From Caulobacter sp. 73W (GTDB lineage: Bacteria > Pseudomonadota > Alphaproteobacteria > Caulobacterales > Caulobacteraceae), in assembly GCF_041021955.1 (NCBI RefSeq), contig NZ_CP158375.1, forward strand, positions 2,418,001-2,482,000: DNA of 64,000 bases, read 5' to 3'. Below are positions 25,469-33,699 of the stretch, piece after piece. Both the position numbers and the translations under genes were made by a program. The notes under the pieces were generated by a model, which did not search any database, had not been told where the DNA came from, and saw nothing but the letters and a program-made list of their open reading frames with translations. Numbering within the stretch: the first letter of the stretch is position 1; the number at the start of each line of letters is the position of its first letter.

Positions 25469-26536
25469 ATGACGAATATTCTTGGACTTATCGATCTGTC
25501 CGGCGGTTCGAACGGCGGGCTGAACCTGACGGTGCTGCCCGGCCTGGCCGGCGGTGTTGGCGTTAACCTGGGCGGTTCCGGCGGACTGGCCAATGTGGAC
25601 CTGCTCCCCGGTTTGGGTGCTGGCGGTCTGGGGACTGTGGATGTCCTGTCGCCGGGCGGCGTGCTGAACGTCGATGTGCTGCCGGGGACCACGATCACGC
25701 CGACGACTCCGACCACTCCAACGACCCCGACCACGCCGCCGGACAACGGCGAGAACAATGGCGGCGGCTCCGGTGTCGGCGGCAAGGGCTGGACGCCCAG
25801 CGGTTCGATCAATCTGGACCTGGCGACCGCCTACCAGAACATCACCCGCGTGGATCCGGACTCGGCCAAGGGCGCCGGCGCCCAGGCCATGATCAGCAGC
25901 GTGACTACCCAGATGAACTCGCAGTCCCTAGGCAGCGGCTTCGCGGTGCAGAAGATCATCGACGCGGTTGACGCGACCACTTCGGTGGCGGTGCTGAGCT
26001 ATCAGTTCTTCACCGGCAAGACGCCGTCCAAGGCCGGCCTGGACTTCCTGGTCAACGCGCCGGACACGCTCAACGCGACGGATCTGACCGACGCCTACTA
26101 CACGACCTTCAATCTCGAGAACCGCTACATCAACTTCGCGGTCAATCTCGGGCTGAATGGCGAGGCGGCGGCGTCGTTCAAGCAGAGCTACGGCAACCTC
26201 AGCTTCGCGCAGACGGTGACCAAGGCCTACGACACCATCATCGGCATCTCGACGGCGGTCGCGGCCGGCGTGGACGCCAATGCGGGGATCAACGACATCG
26301 TCAGCCGCAAGGCGGCGTTCGAAGCGACGATCCTGCCGCGTGTCGGCGCGCTGGACAGCGGCATGGCCCTGAAGGCCGGCGTGGTCGGCTACATCCTTGC
26401 CGAGGCCGCCAAGGCCAACTTCGGCTCGTACGCCAACGCGCTCGAGAACTTCTACTTCGACCTGGCCGACGGTCAGGCGCAGTTCAACATCGACCTGGTC
26501 GGCGTCTACGGTAGCGACACGGCCTGGATGGCATGA
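25469..26536 (+). CDS. Surface protein with an RsaA-type LPS-anchor domain
   Basis: A 355-residue protein without a signal peptide. Residues 1-72 are a Gly/Leu/Val-rich region with a repeating (N/T)-V-D-(V/L)-L-P-G-like unit (LNLTVLPG, ANVDLLPG, GTVDVLSPG, LNVDVLPG). Residues 73-92 are a Thr-Pro linker (TPTTP repeats), then a Gly/Asn stretch. Residues about 112-345 closely match the N-terminal domain of Caulobacter RsaA: Y-Q-F-F-T-G, A-G-L-D-F-L-V, D-L-x-D-A-Y-Y, E-N-R-x-I-N-F-x-x-N-L and A-Q-T-V-x-x-A-Y-D-x-I-I-G in the same order. In RsaA that domain binds LPS O-antigen and holds the S-layer on the cell. Here it is C-terminal, with no RTX repeats seen. I infer a surface-anchored protein exported without a Sec signal; its role is unknown. 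Confidence 0.75.
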   Translation: MTNILGLIDLSGGSNGGLNLTVLPGLAGGVGVNLGGSGGLANVDLLPGLGAGGLGTVDVLSPGGVLNVDVLPGTTITPTTPTTPTTPTTPPDNGENNGGGSGVGGKGWTPSGSINLDLATAYQNITRVDPDSAKGAGAQAMISSVTTQMNSQSLGSGFAVQKIIDAVDATTSVAVLSYQFFTGKTPSKAGLDFLVNAPDTLNATDLTDAYYTTFNLENRYINFAVNLGLNGEAAASFKQSYGNLSFAQTVTKAYDTIIGISTAVAAGVDANAGINDIVSRKAAFEATILPRVGALDSGMALKAGVVGYILAEAAKANFGSYANALENFYFDLADGQAQFNIDLVGVYGSDTAWMA

Positions 26537-26547
26537 GGGCGAACCTT

Positions 26548-26574
26548 GGCGGGGTCGCTCAAGGCGGCCCCGCC
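26548..26574 (+). terminator. Hairpin after the RsaA-domain gene
   Basis: A 7-bp GC stem (GGCGGGG / CCCCGCC) 11 bases after the stop codon, followed by CCTTATCTCTT. It is a modest terminator candidate separating this gene from the XRE regulator. Confidence 0.4.
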
Positions 26575-26602
26575 CCTTATCTCTTGGTAGAGGCGAAGGC
26601 AG

Positions 26603-26977
26603 ATGCATAGGGAAGAGAAGGTCGGCGCGTTCGACGTCAGGGTGGGCGCCCGCATGCGGCTTCGCCGCCGGATGCTGCAGCTGAAGCAGAAGACCCTGGC
26701 CGATCTGGTGGGTGTCTCCTTCCAGCAGATTCAGAAGTACGAGCACGGCGCCAATCGGGTCTCCGCCTCGCGGCTGGTGGCCATCGCTCGGGCTCTGGAG
26801 ACCTCGGCGGCCTGGCTGCTGGGAGAGGAGGGCGCCGATGGCGGCGGCGTGTTCGACGCCACGCCGCTTTTGGCGACGCCGGGGGCGCTGCAGCTCCTGG
26901 AATCCTACAACCGCATTCCGCCCAGCCGCCGTACCTTCGTAAGAACGGTCTGTCGGGGGCTGGAAAGCGCCGCCTGA
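26603..26977 (+). CDS. XRE family helix-turn-helix regulator
   Basis: A 124-residue protein with an N-terminal HTH_3 domain (about 12-68: M-R-L-R-R-R-M-L-Q-L-K-Q-K-T-L-A-D-L-V-G-V-S-F-Q-Q-I-Q-K-Y-E-H-G-A-N-R-V). This is the form common in alphaproteobacterial SinR-like regulators. The C-terminal part (L-L-E-S-Y-N-R-I-P-P-S-R-R) is also typical of that group. It lies 66 bases after the RsaA-domain gene and is a possible regulator of it. Its target site is unknown. Confidence 0.85.
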   Translation: MHREEKVGAFDVRVGARMRLRRRMLQLKQKTLADLVGVSFQQIQKYEHGANRVSASRLVAIARALETSAAWLLGEEGADGGGVFDATPLLATPGALQLLESYNRIPPSRRTFVRTVCRGLESAA

Positions 26978-27068
26978 ACTGAAGGGATTTTGGCAGGTCC
27001 GCCGCCCGGCGGGCCCGCCTGCGGATGGCGGACCCGTCGAGCGGTCGCCCACACGGCGCATGGGGGCT

Positions 27069-27138
27069 GTGGTGGTTGAACCATCACCGTGCGAGACACG
27101 GTCTTGAAGACCGCTGGAGGCTTTTAGGGGGAAGCCTC
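27069..27138. ncRNA. Candidate structured RNA or multi-hairpin region
   Basis: In the 235-bp gap between convergent genes, four perfect or near-perfect inverted repeats follow each other with almost no spacing: 27069-27087 (GTGGTGGTT/AACCATCAC, one wobble), 27087-27101 (CCGTG/CACGG around CGAGA), 27099-27113 (CGGTCTT/AAGACCG) and 27117-27138 (GAGGCTT/AAGCCTC with an eight-base loop). It does not fold as a tRNA, as no T-arm or acceptor is seen. It may be a small RNA or a tandem terminator. Confidence 0.35.
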
Positions 27139-27212
27139 AAGATCAGAATGACGGGTTCCGGAAAGCGAACAATCGCACAACAACTTGCGGTGGAACCAAG
27201 GCGCCGCGCCGA

Positions 27213-27440
27213 TCAGAAGGCGTTCGGCCCAGCCGCTCCGCCCTCCCGACGCGCCTGCCGGGCCAAGCGGGCCGCCAGATTGATCAGCGCCTCAAGGTCC
27301 AGACGATCGCCAATCTCGGTCAGGGCGCGCAGCTTGATCACCGCGGCTACCGGATTGTCGTCATACAGCGTCGCGGCCAGGGCGTAGAGCTCGTCCTGGA
27401 GGGCGGCTTCGAACCGGTTGGCGTCGAGCTTTCGGGCCAT
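27213..27440 (-). CDS. Small protein, paralogue of the 10.5-kb gene
   Basis: A 75-residue protein (MARKLDANRFEAALQDELYAL...) related along most of its length to the product of 10454-10678. The ATG at 27440 has GGGAGA seven bases upstream; an ATG six bases earlier is too close to it. Helical, no signal peptide, function unknown. Confidence 0.7.
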   Translation of the reverse strand: MARKLDANRFEAALQDELYALAATLYDDNPVAAVIKLRALTEIGDRLDLEALINLAARLARQARREGGAAGPNAF

Positions 27441-27605
27441 GAACATTCTCCCGCCTGAACCTTGAGCGTGTCCGTGTTTGGTGCGGCAGGGCTTATCGCG
27501 GCGCAATCGCGGGCCTATCGGCGGTAGTCGAGAAAAGCAGCGCTTTCACAGCGCTGAGGAAGAGCAAATCTACAACCATGCGGCGCGTCGATCCGCGGTA
27601 TATCA

Positions 27606-27632
27606 TTGCCAGCAAGCTCTTGTCGCTAAATC
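27606..27632 (+). promoter_or_regulatory. Caulobacter-type housekeeping promoter
   Basis: TTGCCAGC, an 11-base spacer and GCTAAATC closely fit the Caulobacter sigma-73 consensus (TTGACGS, N10-14, GCTANAWC). It is about 90 bases upstream of the TonB-dependent receptor at 27721. The rest of 27441-27720 shows no gene. Confidence 0.5.
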
Positions 27633-27720
27633 GGCTTGCAGAATTTCTCGGGCGCTTGAAGAAGCTTGAGCGACTACTCCCACCGGCCAGATAGAAATTA
27701 AACGCCGGTATCTCTCTCTC

Positions 27721-30345
27721 ATGCCCAAGTCGACCTTCGCGGCCCTGGCCCTTCTGGCCTCCGTCAGCCTTCCCGCCCTGGCCCTTGCCCAGGCGGCGCC
27801 CAATCCGGAGGCGACCGACGTCGACGCCCTGGTGGTGACCGGCACCAACATCCGCAGCGCCTCCGCCCAGGGCTTCAACCCCGTGCAGGTGATCGGCCAG
27901 GAAGAGGTGCAGACCTCGGGCAAGGTGACGGTCGCCGACCTGCTCCGCTCGATCAGCGCCAACACCGGCAACGCCACCAACGAGACCAGCAACAGCGGCT
28001 GGGCGTCGGGCTCGGCGGGGATCGGTCTGCGCGGCCTTTCGCAGAAGAACACGCTCGTCCTGCTCAACGGACGTCGCGTCGCCAACTACGGTTTCCCGTC
28101 GGGCGGCCTGTCGGACACCTTCGTCAACCTGAACGCCCTGCCGCTCGTGGCCGTGCAACGCATGGAGGTGCTGAAGGACGGCGCCTCGGCCATCTACGGC
28201 TCGGACGCCGTGGCCGGGGTGGTCAACATCATCACCCGCGAGAATTTCCAGGGCGTGGAAGCCGGCGCCAGCTACGGCACGTCCGACCAGGGCGGTCTAG
28301 ATACTTGGCGCGGCAAGGTCGTCGCCGGCTATGGCGATCTGGAGGAGGACGGCTGGAACGTCCTGTTCAGCGCCGAGGCCTATGAGCGCGAGCGTCTCGA
28401 CCAGGACCAGCGCGACCTCACCGATTCCGGCATCTATACCGGCAAGCCGGGCGGCCGCTGGAATGCCTGGAGCGCCAAGGGCGCCCGCTTCCTGGTGAAC
28501 GGCGCGTCCGTGCCGCTGCTGGACGCTCAAGGCAAGTGCCCCGAAGGCATGCGCCTGACCGCCAGCGCGCCCATCGACGGCCTGTCGGGCAACACCTGCG
28601 CCATCAACCTTGCGCCCTACACGACCCTGATCCCATCGACCGACCGCTATCAGACCTATCTGCACGGAACCGTGCGGCTGTCCGACAACGTCGAGGCCTT
28701 CGGCGAGGTGATCTACAGCTACATCAAGGGCCAATCGATCTTCGGCTCCAGCCCCTACTTCACGCTGGAAGCCGGCCGTTTCGCCCTGAACGCCAACACC
28801 GGCCTGGCCGAGCCGGTCTCCAATGTCTTGCCGGCCGGCAACCCGTACAACCCCTACGGCGTCGGCACGCAGATCGAGTACACCTTCTTCGATCTCGGTC
28901 AGTCGCTGAAGACCAACATCTCCAAGGCCTATCGCGCCCTGGCCGGCGTGCGCGGCAAGAACGAACGCTTCGACTGGGAGTTCGCCGCCTTCGCCGCCGA
29001 GAGCGATGAGCGCGAGGAAGTGGCCGCCGGCTTCGCCAATCGCTTCACCCTGGCCGCAGCTCTCGCAAATGGCAGCCTGAACCTGCACAAGCCGAGCGCG
29101 ACCTCGCCCGCGGTGCTGGACAGCATCCGTCTGAGCACCGTGCGTCCCGCCAAGTCCAAGCTGTACGGCGCGGACTTCAAGATCTCGGGCGAGCTGTTCA
29201 ACCTGCCGGCCGGCCCGATCGGCTACGCCGCCGGGGTCGAGTACCGGCATGAATCCCTGGTCTCCAGCAATCCCTGGCAGATCGACGCCGGCCTGCAGAT
29301 CCGCCCGGCCATCGCCGCCGTCGACGGCGAGCGCGAGGTGATCGCCGGCTACGCCGAAGCCAACCTGCCGATCCTGTCGAACCTGGAAGTGCAGATCGCC
29401 GGCCGCGCCGACCATTACAGCGACTTCGGCAGCGCCTTCTCGCCCAAGGCCGGCATCCGTTGGAAACCGCTGCAGGTCCTGACCCTGCGCGCCTCGGCGT
29501 CCAAGGGCTTCCGCGCCCCGTCGCTGTCGGAGAACTCGTCCTCGACCAACATCTCCTACGGCACGGTGGTCGACCCGTTCGATCCGGACATCCCCGGCTC
29601 GCGCCAGAGCCCGACCTTCTTCACGGTCGGCAACACCGACCTGGAGCCCGAGCGCACCAAGTCCTTCAACGTCGGAGCGGTGCTGACGCCGCGTCGCGGC
29701 ACCCTGCTGAGCATCGACTGGTATCGCATCGAACTCGACAACCTGGTCGGCACCAACAACAGCACGACCATCGTTCAGGCCAACAATCCGGCCGACGTGA
29801 TCCGCGACGCGCGGGGCAAGCTGGTGGCCGTGTACAACCGCTACCAGAACCTCACCGAGCTGAAGACGTCGGGCTTCGACATCGAGCTGAGCCAGCGCCT
29901 GAGCACCGAGACCTTCGGCGATTTCACCCTGTCGAGCGCCTATACCCACGTGATCGACTACCGCCGTCCCGTCACCGTCGGCGGGCCGCTGGTGAACTAT
30001 GCGGGCAACAACCGCGGGCCGTCGCTTCCCGCCGACAAGGCGACCACGCGCCTGGGCTGGTCGTTTGGCGATCTCGACAGCAGCGTCACCTGGTTCCACA
30101 CCGCCGGCTATGACCTGGTGCCCAACGTGGCGGGCCAGAAGCGCGTTGACGATTACAACCAGTTCGACCTCTATGTGGGTTGGTCGGGGATCAAGAACAC
30201 GACCCTCTACGCCAAGGTCGAGAACATCTTCGACACGCCGCCGCCTTACGACGCCAACTTCCCCGGCATTCGCGCGCCCTACGATTTCACCCAGTACGAT
30301 CTGCGCGGTCGCTACTTCCAGATCGGCTTCGACTATCGTCTCTAG
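27721..30345 (+). CDS. TonB-dependent receptor (linked to M14 peptidase)
   Basis: An 874-residue outer-membrane receptor. It has a signal peptide (ending A-L-A-Q-A), a TonB-box-like D-A-L-V-V-T-G-T-N-I, a plug domain (about 50-165; M-E-V-L-K-D-G-A-S-A-I-Y-G-S-D-A-V-A-G-V-V-N-I-I) and a 22-strand barrel. The barrel has the usual A-S-K-G-F-R-A-P-S-L-S-E-N and a C-terminal aromatic strand ending Y-R-L. The M14 carboxypeptidase gene starts 41 bases downstream, so peptide uptake is a reasonable guess for the substrate. Confidence 0.92.
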   Translation: MPKSTFAALALLASVSLPALALAQAAPNPEATDVDALVVTGTNIRSASAQGFNPVQVIGQEEVQTSGKVTVADLLRSISANTGNATNETSNSGWASGSAGIGLRGLSQKNTLVLLNGRRVANYGFPSGGLSDTFVNLNALPLVAVQRMEVLKDGASAIYGSDAVAGVVNIITRENFQGVEAGASYGTSDQGGLDTWRGKVVAGYGDLEEDGWNVLFSAEAYERERLDQDQRDLTDSGIYTGKPGGRWNAWSAKGARFLVNGASVPLLDAQGKCPEGMRLTASAPIDGLSGNTCAINLAPYTTLIPSTDRYQTYLHGTVRLSDNVEAFGEVIYSYIKGQSIFGSSPYFTLEAGRFALNANTGLAEPVSNVLPAGNPYNPYGVGTQIEYTFFDLGQSLKTNISKAYRALAGVRGKNERFDWEFAAFAAESDEREEVAAGFANRFTLAAALANGSLNLHKPSATSPAVLDSIRLSTVRPAKSKLYGADFKISGELFNLPAGPIGYAAGVEYRHESLVSSNPWQIDAGLQIRPAIAAVDGEREVIAGYAEANLPILSNLEVQIAGRADHYSDFGSAFSPKAGIRWKPLQVLTLRASASKGFRAPSLSENSSSTNISYGTVVDPFDPDIPGSRQSPTFFTVGNTDLEPERTKSFNVGAVLTPRRGTLLSIDWYRIELDNLVGTNNSTTIVQANNPADVIRDARGKLVAVYNRYQNLTELKTSGFDIELSQRLSTETFGDFTLSSAYTHVIDYRRPVTVGGPLVNYAGNNRGPSLPADKATTRLGWSFGDLDSSVTWFHTAGYDLVPNVAGQKRVDDYNQFDLYVGWSGIKNTTLYAKVENIFDTPPPYDANFPGIRAPYDFTQYDLRGRYFQIGFDYRL

Positions 30346-30386
30346 TCCAAGCTAGACCGTCGCATCATTTTACCTGGATAGACCCG

Positions 30387-32984
30387 ATGTCCTTCAAGTC
30401 CTGGCTCCGGAACGCCGCCCCCGCGGCGCTCCTCGCCGCCGCCGTCCTTACCTCGGCCCCGACCATCGCCGCCGCACAGAGCAGCTACTTCTTCCCACAG
30501 GCGCCGGCCGCCGATTTCGACGCGGCGATCCCGACGCCGGAGGCCTTCCTCGGCTATCCGATCGGCTCGCACTATACGCGCCATGATCAGGTCGTCGCCT
30601 ATCTGCGAGAGCTGGACCGCTTGTCGGACCGTGTCAGCGTCGAGGAGATCGGCCGCACCTATGAAGGGCGTCCGCTCCTGGCCGTGACGATCACCTCGGG
30701 CGCCAACCAAGGGCGTCTGGGGGAGCTTCAGGCCGCGCACGCGGCGGTCGCCGATCCCAACGCCGCGGCGCCGGATCTTGCGCGCACGCCGGTGGTGGTC
30801 GGCCTCTACTACGGCGTTCACGGCAACGAGACGTCCAGCGGCGAGGCGGCCCTGCTGACCGCCTACTACCTGACGGCCAACCGTTCGGCCGAGGTCCAGG
30901 ACTGGCTGGAAAAGGCGGTAGTGATCATCGATCCCGCCCAGAACCCGGACGGCCGCGACCGCGCCGCCAACTGGCATAACGCCTGGAAGAACAACCCGGC
31001 GGTCTCCAACTCGGCCGACAAGGAGCACGTGGAGCCGTTCCCCATGGGGCGGACCAACCACTACTTCACCGACCTGAACCGCGACTGGCTGGCGGTCACC
31101 CAGAAGGAGACCCGCGCCAAGCTGGAGGTCTTCCACCGCTGGCTGCCCAACGTGCAGATCGACTTCCACGAGATGGGTTCGGGCAGCACCTATTACTTCG
31201 AACCGTCGCCGGCGAGCATGGAAAGCCCGCTGCTGCCCAAGGCTTCCTACGAGTTCAACAAGGTGCTGGCGCGCTACCACGCCAAGGCCCTCGATGACCT
31301 GGGCTCGCTCTACTACACGGGCGAGAACTACGACAACTTCTCGGCCGTCTATGGCTCGACCTATCCCGACTTCCACGGCGGCGTCGGGGTGACGGTGGAG
31401 CAGGCCAGCTCGCGCGGCTTGGTGCAGGACACCGCCAACGGCCCGCTGACCTTCGCCTTCACCATCCGCAACCAGGTGGCCACGGGCATCGCCTCCGTCC
31501 GGGGCGCGGTGGCCGAGCGCCAGGGCCTGTTCAACCTGCAGCGCGAGTTCTTCCGCTCGGCGGTGGATGAAGGGCGTCGCTACAAGCACGCCGCCTTCGT
31601 GTTCGGCGATCCGGCCGACCCGGGCCTGTCGCGCCAGACCCTGGATCTGCTGCTGCAGCACAAGATCCGCGTCCACGCCCTGGGCGCGCCGGTCACCCTG
31701 GACGGCCGCACCTATCAGCCAGGCAGCGCCTGGGTGGTGCCGTCGGCTCAGCCGCAGTTCCGCCTGATCCATTCCATCTTCGAGCCGACGCCGCCCACCA
31801 AGGGTGGTGTCTATGGCAGCACGTCCTATGCGGTGGCGCCGGCCTATGGCCTGACCGTCGGCCGGGCCAAGAACGCGCCTTCGCTGGGCGCGGCGGTGAC
31901 GGCGGCTCCGACCGCCGCCGGCGGCGTCGTGGGCGGCGAGCAAGCCTATGCCTACGCTGTAGACTGGCGTGACGTGAACGCGCCGCGCGTCCTGTCGGCT
32001 CTGCTGCAGAAGGGTGTGAAGGTCCGCGCCGCGTTCGAGCCGTTCTCGGCCCGCGTCCAGGGCGGCCAGACCGCCTTCGGACGTGGGACCCTGGTGGTGG
32101 CCTCCGCAGGCCAGAGCCTCGACGCCGCGCAATTGCGCGCCGCCGTGGACGAAGCCGCCCGCAAGGCCGGCGTCACCGCCTACGGCCTGGCCACGGGGCA
32201 GAGCCTGTCGGGCATCGACCTGGGCAGCGAAAGCGTCCGCCCGCTGCGCAAGCCCAAGATCGCCCTGGTCATGGGCGAGGGCGTCAACGCCACCGAGATC
32301 GGCTCCACCTGGTTCTCGCTGAGCGAACGCCTGGGCTGGCCGGCCACGCGCCTCGACCCGGCGCAGCTGCGGCGCCTGCCCCTGGGCGGCTACAGCAGCA
32401 TCGTCCTGGCGGGCGGTCGCTATGACGATTGGAGCGACGACACCGTGGCGGCCCTGCGCCGCTGGGTGCAGAGCGGCGGCTCGCTGGTCACCTTCGGCGC
32501 CGCCTCCAAATGGGCGGTCGCCAAGGGTCTTACCGGCCCGGCGCCCAAGGCGGCTGACGAGAAAGCGGAGGACAAGGCCGAGCGCCTCGACTTTGCCGCC
32601 CGTCGCGACGCCCTGGCCGAGAAGCGCAGCTCCGGCAACGCCCTGTCCGCCGACGCCGACATCACCCACCCGCTGGCCTTCGGCCTGCCGCAACGGGCGC
32701 TGTTCGTGAACAAGGAAACCGACGTGACCCTGTCGCCGGTGTCCGACGCCTTCTCCAACGTGGTGCGCATCGACGCCCAGCCGGTGGTCAACGGCTACCT
32801 GCCCGAGGGCCTGCGCAAGCAGGCGGCGGGTTCGGTCTGGGCGCAGGTGGCGCGCCAGGGTGAGGGCAATGTGGTGCTGTTCGCCGACGACCCGGCGCAT
32901 CGCAAGTACTGGCTGAACACCGAGCGCCTGCTGCTCAACAGCCTGTTCTTCTCCAACCACCTGTCGCCGTCGGCGCGGTTCTGA
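30387..32984 (+). CDS. M14 family zinc carboxypeptidase, exported
   Basis: An 865-residue exported metallopeptidase. The start at 30387 (MSFKSWLRNAAPAALLAAAV) gives a clean signal peptide. The M14 domain (about 60-400) shows the zinc ligands in G-V-H-G-N-E (His and Glu) and N-V-Q-I-D-F-H-E-M-G, and the catalytic Glu in V-T-V-E-Q-A. The C-terminal third (from about residue 630: K-I-A-L-V-M-G-E-G) resembles the class I amidotransferase-like fold often fused to these peptidases. It likely trims peptides in the periplasm or outside the cell and works with the upstream TonB receptor. Confidence 0.9.
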   Translation: MSFKSWLRNAAPAALLAAAVLTSAPTIAAAQSSYFFPQAPAADFDAAIPTPEAFLGYPIGSHYTRHDQVVAYLRELDRLSDRVSVEEIGRTYEGRPLLAVTITSGANQGRLGELQAAHAAVADPNAAAPDLARTPVVVGLYYGVHGNETSSGEAALLTAYYLTANRSAEVQDWLEKAVVIIDPAQNPDGRDRAANWHNAWKNNPAVSNSADKEHVEPFPMGRTNHYFTDLNRDWLAVTQKETRAKLEVFHRWLPNVQIDFHEMGSGSTYYFEPSPASMESPLLPKASYEFNKVLARYHAKALDDLGSLYYTGENYDNFSAVYGSTYPDFHGGVGVTVEQASSRGLVQDTANGPLTFAFTIRNQVATGIASVRGAVAERQGLFNLQREFFRSAVDEGRRYKHAAFVFGDPADPGLSRQTLDLLLQHKIRVHALGAPVTLDGRTYQPGSAWVVPSAQPQFRLIHSIFEPTPPTKGGVYGSTSYAVAPAYGLTVGRAKNAPSLGAAVTAAPTAAGGVVGGEQAYAYAVDWRDVNAPRVLSALLQKGVKVRAAFEPFSARVQGGQTAFGRGTLVVASAGQSLDAAQLRAAVDEAARKAGVTAYGLATGQSLSGIDLGSESVRPLRKPKIALVMGEGVNATEIGSTWFSLSERLGWPATRLDPAQLRRLPLGGYSSIVLAGGRYDDWSDDTVAALRRWVQSGGSLVTFGAASKWAVAKGLTGPAPKAADEKAEDKAERLDFAARRDALAEKRSSGNALSADADITHPLAFGLPQRALFVNKETDVTLSPVSDAFSNVVRIDAQPVVNGYLPEGLRKQAAGSVWAQVARQGEGNVVLFADDPAHRKYWLNTERLLLNSLFFSNHLSPSARF

Positions 32985-32991
32985 CGATGTG

Positions 32992-33024
32992 AAGGGCGGT
33001 CCGGCTTCGGCCGGGCCGCCCTTT
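32992..33024 (+). terminator. Rho-independent terminator after the M14 peptidase
   Basis: A 13-bp stem (arms 32992-33004 and 33011-33023, one G-T pair) with a CTTCGG loop and TTT at its 3' end, seven bases after the stop. It isolates the receptor/peptidase operon from the sigma-factor module. Confidence 0.8.
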
Positions 33025-33183
33025 CCGCAAGCCCGCTGCTTACGTAACGGAAGTCTTCAAACCGCTGTCACCAGAACTCGATAACGGGGCGCCGAGCTTG
33101 AACGGACCCGCGGGGCGGCGATCTCCCATCACCACGACATTGGCCGCTGGATCGCCGACGAGATCCTGCCCCACGAGGCGGAT

Positions 33184-33699
33184 GTGCGCGCCTGGCTGCG
33201 CCGCAGCCTGCGGCTCGTGGAGGTCGATGACGTGGTCCAGGAGAGCTACTGCCGCATGGCCGGCGTGGCCGATCCCGCGCTGATCGCCAGTCCCCGCGCC
33301 TACTTCTTCACCACGGCCCGCAATGTCGCCCTCGACCAGCTGCGAAAAAATCGCGTAGTCGGCATCGACGACGTGGCGGAAATGGCGTGGACCAACGTCG
33401 TTGATGAGAGCCCTTCCCCGGAACGGCTCGCCGGCGGTCGCATCGAGCTTCGCCGGATCAGTCAGCTTATCGAGTCCCTTCCTCAGCGATGCCGCACCAT
33501 TTTCGTCATGCGCAAGGTGCAGGGTCTGAGTCAGAGGCAGATCGCCAGGCAGCTCGGGGTCACCGAGAACGTTGTGGAAAAGCAGGCGGCCAAGGGGCTG
33601 CGTCTGCTGCTGGATGCGGTCGCCGCCCAATCGGGCCGAGTGGAACTTGAGCAAGCCGTCCAATCCGATCGACCGCGCCGCAGCCGACTGGGTCGTTAG
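33184..33699 (+). CDS. ECF sigma factor (FecI-like)
   Basis: A sigma-70 family protein. Region 2 is L-R-L-V-E-V-D-D-V-V-Q-E-S-Y-C-R-M with R-A-Y-F-F-T-T-A-R-N-V-A-L-D-Q-L-R, and region 4 is L-P-Q-R-C-R-T-I-F-V-M-R-K-V-Q-G-L-S-Q-R-Q-I-A-R-Q-L-G-V-T. The first standard start in frame is the GTG at 33184. The frame stays open to 33085 and its upstream translation (IGRWIADEILPHEADV) looks like the missing start of region 2. The true start may therefore be an unusual codon further upstream. The gene overlaps the fecR-like gene, as in FecI-FecR-FecA surface signalling modules. Confidence 0.85.
   Translation: MRAWLRRSLRLVEVDDVVQESYCRMAGVADPALIASPRAYFFTTARNVALDQLRKNRVVGIDDVAEMAWTNVVDESPSPERLAGGRIELRRISQLIESLPQRCRTIFVMRKVQGLSQRQIARQLGVTENVVEKQAAKGLRLLLDAVAAQSGRVELEQAVQSDRPRRSRLGR

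Noticed and set aside
25284..25472. A 62-residue plus-strand frame ahead of the RsaA-domain gene
   Set aside because: It runs through the inverted repeat and the hairpin, has no ribosome site, and overlaps the downstream start; it reads like non-coding leader.
25691..25745. The short ACC/CCG-type repeat as a microsatellite or CRISPR-like element
   Set aside because: It is the coding sequence of the Thr-Pro linker; there are no spacers and the unit is only a few codons long.
25159..25812. A Pro-rich 217-residue minus-strand frame
   Set aside because: The proline stretches are the reverse complement of the Gly/Val repeats and Thr-Pro linker of the RsaA-domain gene.
27095..27115. A tRNA-Ser-like anticodon loop (CTTGAAG with TGA)
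   Set aside because: The flanking bases give no acceptor stem or T-arm, and the repeat pairs better as a plain 7-bp hairpin.
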